A stretch of DNA of 32,281 nt, from assembly GCA_903952145.1 (NCBI GenBank), contig CAJBES010000310.1:1-32281 (forward strand), in the 5' to 3' direction. The stretch is from an uncultured Opitutaceae bacterium (GTDB lineage Bacteria > Verrucomicrobiota > Verrucomicrobiia > Opitutales > Opitutaceae). How positions within the stretch are numbered: position 1 is the stretch's first letter; each line of letters starts with the position of its first letter. Position numbers and translations under genes: made by a program. Shown piece by piece: positions 31,529 through 32,281 of the stretch. The notes under the pieces were generated by a model that worked only from the letters and a program-made list of their open reading frames with translations, was not told where the DNA came from and made no database searches.

Positions 31529-32281
31529 TTATTTGCGGGAGGGGTGATGGCGCCAGAACCAGCGCGCCATGGCCGGCAGCAGGATGATGGCACCGAGCAT
31601 GTTGACGAGGAACATAAACGTGAGCAGCAGGCCCATGTCGGCCTGAAACTTCAGCGCGGAGAAGAGCCAGGTGCTGACACCAATGGCCAGGGTCAGTCCC
31701 GTGAAGACGATGGCAGTGCCGGTGTCCTTGAGGGCGAGAAACATCGCATCCTCAAAATACTCGCCGGTCGCGAGGGCGGATTGCAGGCGGGCAAACAGGT
31801 AGATGCCGTAATCCACACCGATACCCACGCCCAGCGCCACCACGGGCAGGGTCGAGGTCTTGAGCCCGATGCCCATGTAGACCATGAGCACATAGGTGAG
31901 AAAACTGACAATGGCCAACGGCACCACGATGCAGATCACCGGCTTGACCGAGCGGAAGGTGATGTAGCAGAGTGCGATCACACAGCCGAAAACCCAGAGC
32001 ACGATGGGCGTTTGGGTGGCCTTCACCACCTCGTTGGTGGCGGCCATGACCCCGGCATTTCCACTGGCGAGGAGGAACTTCGCCTTGGCCGAAGGGTTGG
32101 CTGCGGCAAAGACCTTCACCGCGTCGGTCACGGCAGTCAGCGTTTCGGCCTTGTGATCCGACAGGAAGACCATGACTGGCATGACGCTCGCGTCAGCGTT
32201 GAGCAGCCCGGTGGCGGTCTCGATGGGCGAGACCGTCTGGGCGAGGGCCTGTTGGTCACGGGGCAGGATGCGCCATTTGAG
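31529..32281 (-). CDS. RND/MMPL-type exporter, C-terminal part (cut by window edge)
   Basis: The last 250 residues of a hydrophobic transporter; the frame is open to 32281, so the N-terminal part lies outside the window. About five transmembrane segments are visible (VLWVFGCVIALCYITF, ICIVVPLAIVSFLTYVLMVY, LPVVALGVGIGVDYGIYLF, AIVFTGLTLAIGVSTWLF, LLLTFMFLVNMLGAIILL). GVGIGVDYGIYLF is the RND/MMPL helix with charged residues for proton coupling. The preceding soluble part (around MPVMVFLSDHKAETLTA) matches a periplasmic porter loop. The family includes MmpL-like lipid exporters and hydrophobe exporters, the latter also called 'predicted exporters of the RND superfamily'. The stop is 40 bp from the TMTC-like start on the same strand. 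Confidence 0.87.
   Translation of the reverse strand, partial: LKWRILPRDQQALAQTVSPIETATGLLNADASVMPVMVFLSDHKAETLTAVTDAVKVFAAANPSAKAKFLLASGNAGVMAATNEVVKATQTPIVLWVFGCVIALCYITFRSVKPVICIVVPLAIVSFLTYVLMVYMGIGLKTSTLPVVALGVGIGVDYGIYLFARLQSALATGEYFEDAMFLALKDTGTAIVFTGLTLAIGVSTWLFSALKFQADMGLLLTFMFLVNMLGAIILLPAMARWFWRHHPSRK

Noticed and set aside
1-32281. CRISPR array, tRNA, rRNA, insertion sequence or prophage
   Set aside because: No repeated 25-40 base units with spacers, no tRNA-like cloverleaf or rRNA stretch, no transposase, integrase or phage motif in any frame I read.
1-32281. Novel defence or secondary-metabolite system
   Set aside because: All large genes fall into housekeeping, envelope or metabolic families; no toxin-antitoxin pair, restriction enzyme, reverse transcriptase or biosynthetic cluster is present.

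Overview
The window is a dense, GC-rich bacterial chromosome segment with single-copy housekeeping genes, short gaps and many 4-bp start/stop overlaps. lpxK, a GT9 heptosyltransferase-like enzyme, an RND-type exporter and a lipoprotein point to a diderm with an LPS-type outer membrane. Together with the near absence of Shine-Dalgarno sequences and the 35-residue TPR repeats, this fits Verrucomicrobiota, most likely an Opitutaceae-like lineage. The taxonomic call is an inference from memory of such genomes, not the result of a search. I saw no tRNA, rRNA, CRISPR array, insertion sequence, integrase or prophage gene.

Layout. 1-249: no gene supported, only the terminator of fba. 250-6477 (minus): topoisomerase III (topB), a membrane-anchored protein of unknown function and class II aldolase (fba), with a class V aminotransferase behind topB. 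6564-12616 (plus): a compact run of lpxK, M29 aminopeptidase, adenosine deaminase-like enzyme, RluA-type pseudouridine synthase and a large protein resembling toroid-fold polysaccharide lyases; the last four overlap one another. 12613-18691 (minus): ilvD, pgi, a coiled-coil envelope protein, a 54-residue lipoprotein ended by a terminator, then rsmI and a Ppx/GppA-type phosphatase. 18832-20747 (plus): scpB and pheA. 20755-25085 (minus): MFS transporter, remnant of a second transporter-like reading frame, PfkB sugar kinase, an Ala/Glu/Arg-rich helical membrane protein, rplU, rpmA, terminator, and a small one-TM protein. 25111-25686 (plus): 3-methyladenine DNA glycosylase. 25631-32281 (minus): an RND/MMPL exporter cut by the window edge, a TMTC-like membrane glycosyltransferase with TPRs, an AI-2E-family membrane protein, a beta-CASP exonuclease-like MBL protein, a DUF3108-type secreted protein and a GT9 glycosyltransferase.

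Functionally the segment combines central carbon metabolism (fba, pgi, PfkB kinase), amino-acid synthesis (ilvD, pheA, aminotransferase), DNA topology, segregation and repair (topB, scpB, glycosylase, MBL exonuclease), ribosome and translation genes (rplU, rpmA, rsmI, RluA-type) and envelope biogenesis (lpxK, GT9, TMTC-like, RND, lipoprotein). It looks like ordinary core genome rather than an island. I found no defence or mobile system. The items most worth a second look are the uncalled lipoprotein with its coiled-coil neighbour, the transporter-tail remnant overlapping the pfkB start, the hairpin abutting the rplU start, the lyase-like protein in the lpxK run, and the 35-residue TPR array.
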